Of a stretch of 64,000 bases of DNA, positions 63,856 through 64,000 are shown piece after piece. Below the pieces are notes generated by a model, which saw only the letters and a program-made list of their open reading frames with translations, had not been told where the DNA came from and did no database searches. Source of the stretch: Fontisubflavum oceani (GTDB lineage Bacteria > Pseudomonadota > Alphaproteobacteria > Rhodobacterales > Rhodobacteraceae). The stretch spans positions 186,001-250,000 of the forward strand of contig NZ_CP129111.1 in the NCBI RefSeq assembly GCF_030407165.1, written 5' to 3'. Position 1 is the first letter of the stretch; each line of letters opens with the position of its first letter. The translations under genes and the position numbers were made by a program.

Positions 63856-64000
63856 CAGGCAAGCGATGGTCATCGGCCCGACGCCGCCGGGAACCGGCGT
63901 GATCGCTCCGGCAACTTCTGCTGCTGACGCGAACTCCACATCTCCGATCAGCCGTGTCTTGCCGGGCTTGTCCGGGTGCGGCACCCGGGTGATGCCGACA
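63787..64000 (-). CDS. folD: FolD methylene-THF dehydrogenase/cyclohydrolase, 5'-partial
   Basis: The C-terminal 70 or so residues of bifunctional 5,10-methylene-THF dehydrogenase/methenyl-THF cyclohydrolase. The frame reads VGITRVPHPDKPGKTRLIGD, then AAEVAGAITPVPGGVGPMTI and ALANTLTA-type end, matching the conserved TPVPGGVGPMT signature. The N-terminal part is beyond the window edge. It converges on the thioesterase gene. Confidence 0.93.
   Translation of the reverse strand, partial: VGITRVPHPDKPGKTRLIGDVEFASAAEVAGAITPVPGGVGPMTIACLLANTLTACCRANGLPEPEGLTA

Noticed and set aside
1..64000. tRNA, rRNA, CRISPR arrays, insertion sequences, prophage or toxin-antitoxin pairs
   Set aside because: Reading the gaps and both strands I saw no cloverleaf, direct-repeat array, transposase or integrase sequence.

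Overview
The window looks like chromosomal DNA of a Rhodobacterales alphaproteobacterium (Roseobacter-type). The signs are high GC codon use, a PccR/ScfR-controlled propionyl-CoA locus, an HdaA-PPK-PPX cluster, DUF6455 small proteins, and a Tad pilus locus whose pilins carry the variant VTVDW motif. I saw no rRNA, tRNA, CRISPR array, insertion sequence, prophage or replication origin. Gene order is dense and mostly ordinary core and accessory chromosome.

Layout. 1-5.4 kb: end of a peptide-type ABC binding protein, a secreted RTX repeat protein, proS and a fasciclin protein. 5.4-11 kb: ppx, ppk, hdaA and an AI-2E family permease on the minus strand. 11-23.2 kb: the propionyl-CoA to succinyl-CoA module (mutB, pccA, pccB), small exported proteins and a RidA-like protein between pccA and pccB, a Bcr/CflA-type exporter, and the regulator pccR. 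TTTGCAAA-type repeats lie in front of both pccB and pccR. 23.2-30.4 kb: CoxG-like protein, nuclease, HAD-like pseudoenzyme, DMT permease, the divergent argO/argP pair, yebC and a HisA-like paralogue. 30.4-37.2 kb: two SLC13 permeases tail to tail around a lipoprotein gene, then a DMT permease, ymdB, 5-formyl-THF cyclo-ligase and a PNPOx-like protein in one minus-strand run. 37.3-46.7 kb: rimO, an MFS exporter, a decayed AhpD-like remnant, small secreted and DUF6455 proteins, an M48 protease, a DksA/TraR-type protein, an HDAC-family deacetylase, scoAB, a GNAT and a lytic transglycosylase. 47-59.2 kb: the Tad/Flp pilus locus (two pilins, CpaB, CpaC, OmpA-like, TadZ, TadA, TadB, TadC, two TPR proteins, prepilin peptidase) and a winged-helix/AAA ATPase. 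59.3-64 kb: Lhr-type helicase with PdeM, a membrane LytTR regulator, a thioesterase and the end of folD.

Caution about sequence quality. Eight genes that should be intact (proS, ppk, the Bcr-type exporter, one SLC13 permease, flp1, cpaB, the tad-linked ATPase, the Lhr helicase) are broken by what look like single-base gains or losses, mostly in short G/C runs. Because proS is essential and all eight still read well on both sides of the break, indel errors in the assembly are more likely than true gene decay. I annotate each as one gene spanning the break.

The most interesting material is the PccR operators, the HAD-like protein lacking both catalytic aspartates, the HisA paralogue with a changed catalytic residue, the Tad locus without visible TadE/F/G but with an ATPase of unknown role, the second pilin lacking the usual Gly before the cleavage site, and a 47-residue lipoprotein gene in the propionate locus. 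I did not find a clearly new multi-gene system such as a defence island.
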